A stretch of DNA of 64,000 nucleotides, from positions 1,243,603 through 1,307,602 of the forward strand of contig CACRXP010000118.1 in the NCBI GenBank assembly GCA_902702965.1, written 5' to 3'. Position 1 is the stretch's first letter, and each line of letters opens with the position of its first letter. The stretch comes from Spirometra erinaceieuropaei. Taxonomy: Eukaryota; Platyhelminthes; Cestoda; Diphyllobothriidea; Diphyllobothriidae. A model generated the notes under the pieces. The model saw nothing but the letters and a program-made list of their open reading frames with translations. It was not told where the DNA came from and did no database searches. Both the position numbers and the translations under genes were made by a program. Positions 48,956 to 59,257 of this stretch are shown here, piece after piece.

Positions 48956-51226
48956 GGCTACTGACTCTATAGCGGAATATGGTCGTTTACGTTTTGACTT
49001 GAGCTCCACTCCAGAGCCATTGCAGGCAGTTTAAACAGTGACGAAAAATCATGACTACGTAATGTCACCAGCAAATGGAATGAAGACCCAAATTGCCATT
49101 TTAAAACCAAAGGATGCTATCAGTCTGCCACTTTCGGATGGAAAAAGATCCTCAGTTTTAGGTTCGTCAGATTTGAACATTTCAATCACCCTGCCAGTAT
49201 ATCTGCTTGATAGGGAATTACATTCTGTCGTTAGAGCACTTTTGTTTATTTGACGGTTGTTACTGTTCGAGTTCCACTTTCCTCGTTAGATTTGCCTGAT
49301 AGGTCATTCAGCCCTCTGGTGTAAGACAATTAATACCCCAAAATGCACTAGGGGATGACGTTTTGAATTTTTATAATTTTCCTGGAATTTTCGGACACCA
49401 GCGCACGTTTGAGTCAGTAGTGGGTTGATGAGGGTGTTCAACATTCTTATCCCATTTATTAACGACTGCTTGTTTTATGAGGCGAAAGACGTTAGAGTGC
49501 AATTTTATATGTCATCCTCATGGCCACGTTGAAAACAAACTTCAACGGTATCGCTTAGCTTTGAAAGACCCCGATAGGAAGGTTTTGACAAAGACAGGTG
49601 TGTTACAACAATTTGTGCCCAGAACATGAACGGGTGTTTGGTAACCGTAAGTTTTTGTTCCTTTTGACCTTTCCGTGTGTGGTACGGCGTCGACGGCTCA
49701 TTGGTATTTCTCAGATTGACTGAGCGTTAGAAATTAGTCTCCACAATTCCTTGTGCGCCGAATGGAGTTTGAATTCCATGTACCTTTTTGTTACGTCGGT
49801 GCATCCAACCAGGAGTCGAGCGGCCCATCAGGTTTTCTTTCAAATGCTTACTTAGACCCCAATTAGCGTAGGAAACAGTCTTGACGTTTTTATCCTCACA
49901 GAAGTTCAATTTGACTCCACTTCCATTTTTATTCTCGGTCGCAATGTAATACTGCAGAGTTGAGCAGCTTCGAATGTGATCAAACAAAGCCTACAGTTTG
50001 GTACCACAATATACATATTTCCCGGTCCTATGGCAAGTTTCGGCTTTTCGAATAAATATCCGTAATTGTGACCATACCGTGGACGGTTTATTGGTTAAGT
50101 TGGCAGGTGTGCATATTCTCGGGAGCATGCTCCGAGTCAGTCACCGAGTCCTGCTAAATTATTTAAACGGTTCCGTCTTCTGGAGAGAAAAATAGCGTGT
50201 TGGCCAAAGACTGTTCACCCCATCAGTTTTCGCAACCCAACTAAACTATACAAACTGGCCAAATTAGCTCATACTATAAGGGGGACGCACAGTTAACCAA
50301 GACTTCCAGAAAAATTAAGAGTTTTGTAGGTGCAGCGAACCTCTGTCATCTAGACAGCCTACAAAAAAATAAACTTGTCAGACGCGATTAAATAGAGAGT
50401 TCGTTGGATTCGTGTGGAAAGGAACATACTTTGTAATAATTTTTAACCTGACCTTGGAGATCGTCAAGAAAACTCGATTTTTGATAATAGCCTCCAGAAG
50501 CCAGAACAAAAGGAACTTCGTCCTATCAGAGTTTTTTATCTTGACGCTCTCACTAACCTAACCAGGAAATCGCCTGGATCAATCGACGGGCAGAAATGGT
50601 CATCACGAATTGGCCTATTGTTAGATAGCAACTAATAGTAAAATGCCACTTTCAGTCATTATTGAAAAGAAAACCTCCATTTGAAACCTTCTGCATAGTC
50701 CATGTAGGATAAAGGCACGTTAGAAATTTCGGCAATTTTCACGGCGGGTATAACGTCATTTTAAAATATGTAACCAAAAATTTGGCATCTCCCTTACAGT
50801 GACTTTTCTGTTTGGTTAAGTAAGTACTCTCTAGAGCGCGGTTTTGCATACAAAATTTAATGCGGCAGCAGTCTAAAAGAGAACTGCCCCCATTTTGCTG
50901 ACAAAAGTGGAGTACTTAGAAGGATTTTAACAGATCAGGGACCAAGCGCAACAGGAGGACAAATGCAAATGTTGATGCGTATTGTTTCCTGCTGGTCGAA
51001 GTCTGTGACTACAAATGTTTAAAAAATTCCGCATAAACACAAATTTTATCTGAGCATACAAGTTTTCACGGCATTCCTGGTGGATGTGTTTAAATATTAG
51101 TGAGAAATAGTCTGTGGTACCTAAAAATGGCGACAGCGTCGTAAGCAAGTTCTAACACTTTTGGTTGACTTTCATAGAAAACCGCCGGTCATATGAAGGA
51201 AATTCAGAATGCGAATTATGTGTTAC

Positions 51227-53580
51227 CTTATGATTTTCGGGCATAACGTCCTCATCCTTTGCCTTGACTTCTCCAACAACCGTGTTTATGCCAGAATTCT
51301 CCTCAACAGTAAACTGGTAAAACGACTGGTAAAATGTCGGAACACAGTCATTCTCATCCTGCACTTCGATGGTCAGTACAGCAGTCGTTTCTTTAACAGG
51401 CTCCGTTGGCCCAGCGTCGACAGCACTAAGCGTGTCGTTCGTCTGGCGGTCCTTCACTGTCACAATCAGGTTAAACCGTGCCGTAGTCTCTCTGTCAAAT
51501 GTCTCGGCTGTTACGATTTCGCCTGTTTTGGGATTTATTCTGAACTTCTCTGCCCCTTCGCCACTCAAGGCATACCGTAGGACTGCATTATTACCGGTGT
51601 CTGCATCGCTAGCTTCAATTCGAAAAATCCGCCTCTCCGGAGGAGAATTCTCACGTACGCTTGCCACCAGCGGTTTGTTCTTGATGAGTGGGCTGTTGTC
51701 ATTGCGATCCAGGATGACGAGCTCGATGCTTACTCGAGAAGACTGCCTTGGCTGACCCGAGTCTGAACAGGTCAGCGTCAACAAATGTTCCGGTGTTTGC
51801 TCACGGTCGAAGGAGATGCGAGTGAGCAGCTTGAACTGGTCAAATGCTCCGTGAAAGAGGGGCTCTAAACTCAGACTGTCTTGGCTGAGCTGACAGTAGA
51901 AGGCATTGGTTATTTCACTTTCGGGTAGGCCAGCTGCCGCATGATCTCTGTCCAGGATGCCCGACGATCCTGCCTGTTGATCGTCGTCGCTTACAGACAC
52001 GCTGGCAATAAACTGCCCGGGCGGCTGGTTCTCCTCAATGAATAGTTGGATGGGCGTGAAGGTACTGCTCTGTGCCGGCATTGGGAGAGAGTTGAATTTT
52101 TGGTTATTATGAGTAGGAAAGTTGACTGGTCGGACAGTGATGACTGGTGCATTGTCGTTTAAGTTGAGTATTTCGACATGCAGGCTCTGGTGTGCTGTGT
52201 GTTTGCCATCAGAAACTCTGATTGGAAGCAAAAATGATACATGTTTCTCATAGTCTGGTGAACCCTTAAGGTGGACTGTTCCACTTTTCGAGTGAATGCC
52301 AAAAAGCTTCTTGGCGGCTGTATCAATTGAGCTATCGAATTCAAACATCAAACCGGCCTGGTCCATGAAATCGGGATCAAAGACCTTTGGCGTGTAAAGA
52401 ATTTCGCCTACTGGGGCATTCTCTTGTAATTCAATGAACACTGAATTTGCCTGGAGACTTTGCGAACTTTTCAGCCTCGTGTAGGCACTTCCCTTTGAGG
52501 ATGTCGATGAGTCATCTGGAGGAAGGAATATGGGAGCGTGGTCATTAATATCTTTGACATTTACATTGACAACCACGGTTCCTGTCTTGGGAACGGGACG
52601 ACCCCCATCAACTGCAGCCAAAATGAAGGAGTATACGGGTTTCACCTGCTCCAGTGTATTCTTCCAGTTTCGAGGCGACAAGAGAGAGTATTGTTTTTGC
52701 TGAAGAGGTTGGAGAATCTCACTAGTTTCGTAGTCGATATCGCCCACAATCCTTAACCACAATCGAAAACTTGGACCCATGCAAGCAGAAATCGGTGACG
52801 CTCCGCGGTTGATTACATCGACGCTCCATTTTGAATCTGCAAATGACGGATGTCGGTCCGCGTCGAAGGGATCTGTCAACTCTGTATCCAGCTGGAAGAG
52901 CCGATGCAAATCATAATCCCGAGTCTTATACTGATCGAAAGCAAAGTCGATGGGGGGTTTGAGGATGAGGTAGCGTACTGTTGTGTTTTCTGGGCCGCAG
53001 TCGGCATCGTGCGCCAGAGGCAGAGCAAACTGTGTGCCCGGCGGTGTGTGTTCGGGTACAGAGATATTTATTTCGCTATCTGGCCAGGATGGCGCATTGT
53101 CATTAACATCTAGAATAAAAACTCGCACCAGAATGACAGTTGGCTCTTTCGACTCTGGTTCTGTTGCCTGACCCTTGTGGATCAGTATAGGTCGAAGTAA
53201 ATTTCCGACTTGAAGAATCTGGAGGTTTACAAAGCATGGCAGGTCCGTGCTTTCACGGTGACGCGGTGGCAATTCCTGAGAGTGAGTATCGGATCTATGG
53301 ACGGACTGTTTTTCTATGCAGAGTTTCTCCCTGTCAATCCGACCGCTAGTGAAGATGGCTCCCGAAAACTCATCCAAACGGAAGATTTCTGTCCTGGTCA
53401 GGAGCTGATAGCGAATTCCGAATTGTCTTTCGGCGTCCAGGGTGGGGTCGAGTGAAGGGAATTGGGGAGTGCTATGAATGGAAGCGCTTCCTAGCTGACC
53501 AACAAGTGTTCCCTCGGGACATTCTTCAGTCACAGAAAATGACACACTGACGGTATTTCGCAGCGTATAAGATCCATCTA
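51227..53580 (-). CDS. Protocadherin-like gene, exon A (EC1-EC5 and start of EC6)
   Basis: A 2354-bp exon enters in phase 1 if the acceptor CTTTTTATTACTTGCAG before 53580 is used, and leaves in phase 0 at AAG|GTAACA. It starts YTLRNTVSVSFSVTEECPEG, a usual protocadherin N-terminus. Five linkers close repeats 1 to 5: LDVNDNAPSW, VKDINDHAPIF, LNLNDNAPVI, LDRNDNSPLI and VQDENDCVPTF. Calcium motifs such as IDYE, DREQ and DRE precede them. Repeat 6 begins VEENSGINTVVGEVKAKDED. The fifth linker, ENDCVP, has lost the usual Asn/Asp before the Pro. The product would sit in the plasma membrane with these repeats outside. Antisense frames are shadows. An alternative start at ATG 53638 is discussed separately. 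Confidence 0.96.
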
Positions 53581-53638
53581 CTGCAAGTAATAAAAAGAGG
53601 CATATTTTATCCAGGCTTTGTTTTTTCTTGTCATGCAT
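53581..53638 (-). CDS. Alternative 5' extension of exon A with signal-peptide-like start
   Basis: The exon A frame stays open upstream to an ATG at 53638-53636, giving MHDKKKQSLDKICLFLLLAV before DGSYT. This has a basic n-region, a short hydrophobic core and small residues near a plausible cleavage site, right where a protocadherin signal peptide belongs. The same bases form a good polypyrimidine tract and AG. Either the gene starts here and exon A is the first coding exon, or the hydrophobic reading is a side effect of the splice site. Confidence 0.45.
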
Positions 53639-53859
53639 TGTGCCAAATATTAAGGTCACATTTTTAAGAAGTGGCCGTAGTAGCGTCGGCGAGCGGTAGA
53701 AGGGCGTTCAATAGTAGATCCAGATTTTGAATGAAAAGGTACAATGTATTGTCCTACGTGAATTTTAAGCTTTCTTTTGCTGATGAATAGGAACAGGGAA
53801 TGAGCTAGCCTTACAGATAGGTGAATCCTGTTAATCTCCCACTTAGATGCAAGCTCCAA

Positions 53860-53990
53860 CCGACCAGTAAAAGCCGGGCGGGATGATTAATCTCTGCCGC
53901 CACCTGATTGGTTGTTCGCCAGGGCAACTCCCCCTACGGTGGCACGCGTTACCCGGTTAGCGACATGTGGACCACGGGGGTGACCAAATC
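53860..53990 (-). promoter_or_regulatory. Possible promoter region upstream of exon A
   Basis: A GC-rich patch about 220-350 bp upstream of ATG 53638 carries a CCAAT box on the minus strand (53911-53907, in CAACCAATCAGG). A GTAAGG donor-like site lies between it and the ATG (near 53815), which could mark a 5' UTR exon splicing to the acceptor at 53581. No TATA box is placed convincingly. The GC patch could equally be a repeat. Confidence 0.25.
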
Positions 53991-56639
53991 ATCAGCTGCA
54001 TTCTGCCAGCGATGACGGTTCGCACGATATGAACGCCATAGCGAAAAAAAGCTTTGTGCGGAAGGGGAATTCGGACGTATACATATCTCACCCCCTGCCT
54101 AGGCGTTAATACGGTATTTTTGCGCACATGTATGGATGGGCACACATTTACGCGCACGTTTAGTGAGACATATGAGGCAGCACAAATATTTACCAAAACG
54201 TTTACTCACAGCACGTTGCTAGGGAGAAAGTTGGTGTAACCTTCGAAAAAGCAATCGGTAACTAAAAAACCAACGAGTACCAATTTACCACTTGAAAGAA
54301 CTAAAGGTGGTTGCGGAAACTATGCAACATTTGCGTAAACATTAATAGGTTAATTTGCCAGTAAAATTTAAATGAAGCCAAAAAACAGAGCTAACGATAT
54401 TGCCATTTCTGCCAGCTCTTGCCTGCGATTAGATTAGAAACAAATGTAATAAAAAGTGAAAAACGCACAATATAGAAGCTTTAAGGACACGCCAACGTTC
54501 CCATTTTTAATTAAACTTGCTCCAGTCAACCTTGTAACTGTAAAAGGTTCGCCAGACTAACACAGCAATGAGAAAAACTAGTAGATACTACTTAAGCCTT
54601 ATGGATTAAGGAAAAATATGTCATCTGACGAAAACATTAAGCAAGAGAGACAGCCAACGAGAATGAAATCCTAACTGAGTAGCTTGTCAGAAGCGCACAA
54701 TACCATGAGAGAGCATAACTTGCTTTTCTAGAAAACTTCGCCATTTTGAAACAAAACTGAAAAATCTTTTTTTTCTGAGAGAGTGTTCCAGTGTACTTAT
54801 TCGACTCTGCAGGTATTTATAAGTTCACCGAATCATCCATAGCAAACCATCTGATTTATTATTCTAGCATAGCTTCATTTAAATAAACAATGTAGCGCTC
54901 TGAGATACCAAATTTGGAATCATAATTACGATTTTTATAGCACCTAACACTTTCATGTAGGCCGTTACAGTTAATATCTGAAAACGTGCGGTTATAGCAT
55001 GCCAGTCAAAAGAAATAACCCAGTTTCACAAACGATCCAAGTCGGAGATCAAACCCGTTGAAAGTAATAGACAAAGCATGTCGACTACTATTTTTTCCAA
55101 CTCACAGTATTTCCCAAGACGAATTCAGTTTGAAGTAACGTGAAAATTAAATTTGATTGTCGGAGTCTGTGCTGTCATTGGGGATTATTGTTTAAGTTTT
55201 TATAGTTTCAGCTTCCGTTAGTCCAAATCTAAATGAACCTAATAAACAACCAAATAAATCAGCGGTTAGGGCCTGGCTGTGTTTTGTGCTTTGTCATACG
55301 ACGACATTATCTGCCTGTAATCCCAGATAAACAGGAAAAGTCTACGTTTTTGTATGGAAGTATTGCAGACAACGTTCCCCGCGTGCCTAAAGTCTCCCCA
55401 GTCAGACTTCAGCTCGTTGGTGGAGAGTTCACGAACAAATGATTTACTTATTTATACGCTCCCTCCTCAGCCCTATGAATCAATTTGTTACTCTTTCCCA
55501 AAACCTCACAGCTCAGAATATGGATAATATATTTCTCCAGTATGCAAATAGTTGCTTTTAGTTCCCCCCCTTTATCTTCAGATTAGCAAATATAGGGATG
55601 AGCACAAATAAAAATTTTACAAGCAGAACTGACAAGTATATTCAAATCATATGACATTTGTCAAGAATATTACACTGAAGATTTTTGTGAACGGACCTGT
55701 GCCGACATGTTTTCTTTAATGTGTTCGTGCGCGTTTTACACACATCGGCATCTACGGGAGTTTTAATGGGCAGTGTGGTCGGGACGGCCTTATTTTTCCA
55801 TTCAATAGCACGATTAACCTTCCTTTATCCTCATTTTTACCTGAAAATTTGTATGTTTATCTATAAAGACTCGCTAAGTGAACCGCCCTCTGTTGACACT
55901 GCATAAAAGACAGTGATTTTGAAAGTGTGACGAGTCCTTTCTGACTGTACCTTAATCCTCCTTGAAGTGCTTCTACCGATGATTAAGGACCGATTAGACT
56001 TAAACGTGTTTACAGTTGCTTTGTTAATTCAGGTCTTAAGGAATGCGCTATGGAACTGCACGATGCAAGTTTTCTTTAATCAGAGCACATAGTGTTCTTA
56101 ACACTACTATGTCAACATGCCACATCTTCTTTCAGATTACGCCGTTAAGTACAGTGTGAAGTAATAGTGTATGACGATAAAACGGCCTGCCACTTTTGAT
56201 CTGAGTAAACGTGGAAGTCATCAACATGCCTGTGTAAGCAATGACCACTTGAATAAATGATGCTCAACACTCGAATCTATAAATGATCAATTGAATTTCC
56301 TCGGCATATTAGGAAGGGTGGCAGGAAGCAGTGCAGTAATGAGGACCAGGTTGAAACTTCTCTTTTGAGATAAGGCTTCAGGAATAAATGAGCATCTTAA
56401 GATAACCAGTTATTTTACAAACACCTTGACTGTAAGCGGTTGCGTAAAGTAGATGAACAATCTCATAAAATGGTAACCGAAATTACGAATATGTTTTCCA
56501 TTCGCAAATACCATTTAAGTGGGGTTGTAATATTGGTTAGCAAACAGCATAATCCTCAGCTGCTCTAGCCACATCAAGATGCTGGCTTTTGAATTAACCT
56601 CTTTTCAGCCGTCTGCGGATAATGACCACTTATGTGGTA

Positions 56640-56880
56640 TGAGTTTTTCCCATTGACTTTCTATGTATTTAAAAATTCAAACATATTACGTCGAAGACAT
56701 GCACAAGAAATATTGCCTCTTATACCAAGTTCGTAAAAAATTTCATATTATTTATGTTGCATATTTGAAGAAGTGGTATCCTTTGTTTTGAAAAAGCTTC
56801 TTATTAGGAGATTTTTCAAGACAGTACGATGTCTACTCCCACAACATGATATCATCACGTTTATAAATGCTGGTTGTAAA
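56640..56880. repeat. AT-rich dispersed repeat family R1, weak copy
   Basis: Word order resembles 44700-44890: TTTGAAGAA, GAAAAAGC, a TTTTTCAAGAC or TTTTTTAAGAC word and TTTATAAATGC. Similarity is low and by eye only. Confidence 0.3.
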
Positions 56881-57584
56881 GTCTTCGACCTGATTCACAT
56901 TCAGTGCTCAATCGTTTGAGTCCTGTAGGACATCTACCTAACAACGTAGAGCAATGTGTGATTTTCCTTTGTCGGAGTGTATACAACGTGTAGTCTGGAA
57001 AGCCTGAATACAAGTGTAACTTCAGAATACAGTGCATGGGATATCCTGTAAGGTTACAAGGGCAGACAGCTGTAGTGAAATTAACCGACAGCTGCTACGT
57101 AATAAGTGGGAAGGCAGAACTGAGTGTATATTGACACCTAGATTGTTCATATCAGCGAGAACAACGTTACTGAAAGCAAAAGACAACAGAGAAGACTTTT
57201 TCGCTGAAACACGGGTTACGTTAGTGTAGCGTTTCCGATTTTCCATGGGGTCCATCATCGGGGGCAGCAACTGATACGAGTCGCGGAACGCACATGGGGC
57301 GCAATCTTTAAGCCATCACGCAGCTAATAAGAGAGTGTCTTCTATTTTCACTGGGAATGTTTTCAGTTTCTGCAATTATTAATTGGTCTTTCGTACTAGA
57401 ATCATTAGTGTCTATGATTCAACAAGTGCTTTTGCTGGATGCAATGTTCCTTATTCTACTTCTTATATAACTTGCTGCTCTGTCGGACTTAGTCTACATA
57501 TCGAATATGAAGGTGGGACGGTTTGGTCGGACATGGGAACTAGTACCCCTCCCATGACAGGTGACTTTGAGTAAATTCTGCGTC

Positions 57585-57650
57585 CAATACCCAAACATAA
57601 CTCTACCCTCAACCCTAGCCCTAATCATCCTAAACCAAGCCATAACCCTC
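57585..57650. repeat. Degenerate telomere-like block 3
   Basis: Words CCCTCAACCCTAGCCCTAATC and AACCCTC form a short C-strand telomere-like tract. The left flank (GGGAACTAGTACCCCTCCC...TGCGTCC) loosely resembles the reverse complement of the right flank of block 4 (GGGAGCTATATC...CGCGTCC). Confidence 0.55.
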
Positions 57651-57653
57651 TGA

Positions 57654-57679
57654 TATTTCGCGTTAAGCTACGCGAAATA
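57654..57679. repeat. Perfect 10-bp hairpin beside telomere-like block 3
   Basis: Arms TATTTCGCGT (57654-57663) and ACGCGAAATA (57670-57679) are perfect reverse complements around the loop TAAGCT. It directly adjoins the telomere-like tract. It could be a structural end of the repeat unit. Confidence 0.7.
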
Positions 57680-58506
57680 CAGTCGGATTGTTTATTTCCG
57701 TGACCTAGCGCTGACCAAATTCGCTGATGCGTTGTGGACCGCAGAAGTATAAGGCAAGCAATCCGCGGCTATCACGATTATCAACTCTCGAGAAGAAATA
57801 GGACGTTTAGTCGAGCCTTGTTGAGTCGGCGGCAACTCGGGAGATACCGCTAGTCCTCCGTCTTCTACTGCGTGGTCCGTTATCGATCTCCAGAGTTACC
57901 TTCCAATTTCGCAGAACAAATTCCATCCAGCCCGATTACGCACACGAAATCCTCATTATAGGGATTAATTTTGACTAATATTTGAGACTTATGAGTCTCC
58001 TGGTCCTTTTATTTAACTTTTATGGCACCTTTTCCCTGTGAAAGATCCGTATTTTGGAGGCAACGTTGTATATGACAAGAGTCAACCAATTGTTTAAATG
58101 TGTTATTTCCTGCATCTAAACTGACCTCTATGTGCCTCGCCATTGGCTGTTTCTTTATGGGTAAAAGCATATGCGTCCACCTTCTTGTGGTGGCGGGCCT
58201 CATCGTGACTATCAGGATGTCGGAAAGATGACAGTGTTTTCAAACATATAGCGTCACTTGCAAAAAAGATATTTGGCAAAAATAAAATTTAAACAGTCCG
58301 TTATGTCCCAAACTAACTTCGATGCTGAACTATAATAATAAAAAATTGTGTTGATCATTCGGGCAGCACAAAATGGGCCTCAAACACACATCATTTCTTG
58401 GAGGACAGATATCAATTTTGGTAGCAAGTTCTTCAATATTTCTTTTAATCTGACCCTGCCTTATGGCAGACAGCTGTTGTATTAAGATTGTTTGCAGACC
58501 ACTTAC

Positions 58507-58655
58507 TTTAATCATCTCTGCACTTACATGGGCTTTGTTCGATAACTGACATTCTAGACAGTGTGATTTGTGTGCTATTCTGAACGTATTTAGAATTATA
58601 TGTAACGGTCTTCAAGTATGTTCAGTTTACTAAATCGCATTTGAATTATTTTAAT
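58507..58655 (+). repeat. 149-bp direct duplication, left copy
   Basis: This matches 59109-59257 with a single difference (CTATTCTGAACG here, CTATTATGAACG there). It ends exactly at the N gap. See the right copy and the gap entry. Confidence 0.97.
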
Positions 58656-59108
58656 NNNNNNNNNNNNNNNNNNNNNNNNNNNNNNNNNNNNNNNNNNNNN
58701 NNNNNNNNNNNNNNNNNNNNNNNNNNNNNNNNNNNNNNNNNNNNNNNNNNNNNNNNNNNNNNNNNNNNNNNNNNNNNNNNNNNNNNNNNNNNNNNNNNNN
58801 NNNNNNNNNNNNNNNNNNNNNNNNNNNNNNNNNNNNNNNNNNNNNNNNNNNNNNNNNNNNNNNNNNNNNNNNNNNNNNNNNNNNNNNNNNNNNNNNNNNN
58901 NNNNNNNNNNNNNNNNNNNNNNNNNNNNNNNNNNNNNNNNNNNNNNNNNNNNNNNNNNNNNNNNNNNNNNNNNNNNNNNNNNNNNNNNNNNNNNNNNNNN
59001 NNNNNNNNNNNNNNNNNNNNNNNNNNNNNNNNNNNNNNNNNNNNNNNNNNNNNNNNNNNNNNNNNNNNNNNNNNNNNNNNNNNNNNNNNNNNNNNNNNNN
59101 NNNNNNNN
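58656..59108. other. Assembly gap (453 N) between duplicated flanks
   Basis: The last 149 bases before the gap are repeated as the first 149 bases after it. Either a tandem duplication of about 602 bp crosses the gap, or contig ends overlap and were scaffolded with a false gap. Confidence 0.99.
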
Positions 59109-59257
59109 TTTAATCATCTCTGCACTTACATGGGCTTTGTTCGATAACTGACATTCTAGACAGTGTGATTTGTGTGCTATTATGAACGTATTTAGAATTA
59201 TATGTAACGGTCTTCAAGTATGTTCAGTTTACTAAATCGCATTTGAATTATTTTAAT
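59109..59257 (+). repeat. 149-bp direct duplication, right copy
   Basis: Starts at the first base after the gap and keeps full identity with the left copy apart from one base. After 59257 the sequence continues uniquely (GAAGAATAAATC), whereas the left copy is cut by the gap at the same point. Confidence 0.97.

Larger units (their letters stand above)
53991..58506. other. Upstream flank, no gene seen
   Basis: AT-rich DNA with short frames. It includes a weak R1 repeat copy (56640-56880) and a telomere-like block with a hairpin (57585-57680). Bases 57680-57990 are GC-richer without assignable content. If a 5' exon of the protocadherin gene exists, it should be in this region or beyond the right edge. 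Confidence 0.5.

Noticed and set aside
49727..49987. 86-codon minus-strand frame
   Set aside because: Protein-like at a glance, but no recognised family and no phase-0 splice pair fitting intron A-B.
51209..53455. Plus-strand open frames opposite exon A (51209-51580, 51369-51755, 52850-53113 and others)
   Set aside because: Antisense shadows of the cadherin coding sequence, with no family resemblance of their own.
58596..59147. Frames of about 170 codons at 58.6-59.1 kb
   Set aside because: Almost entirely N.
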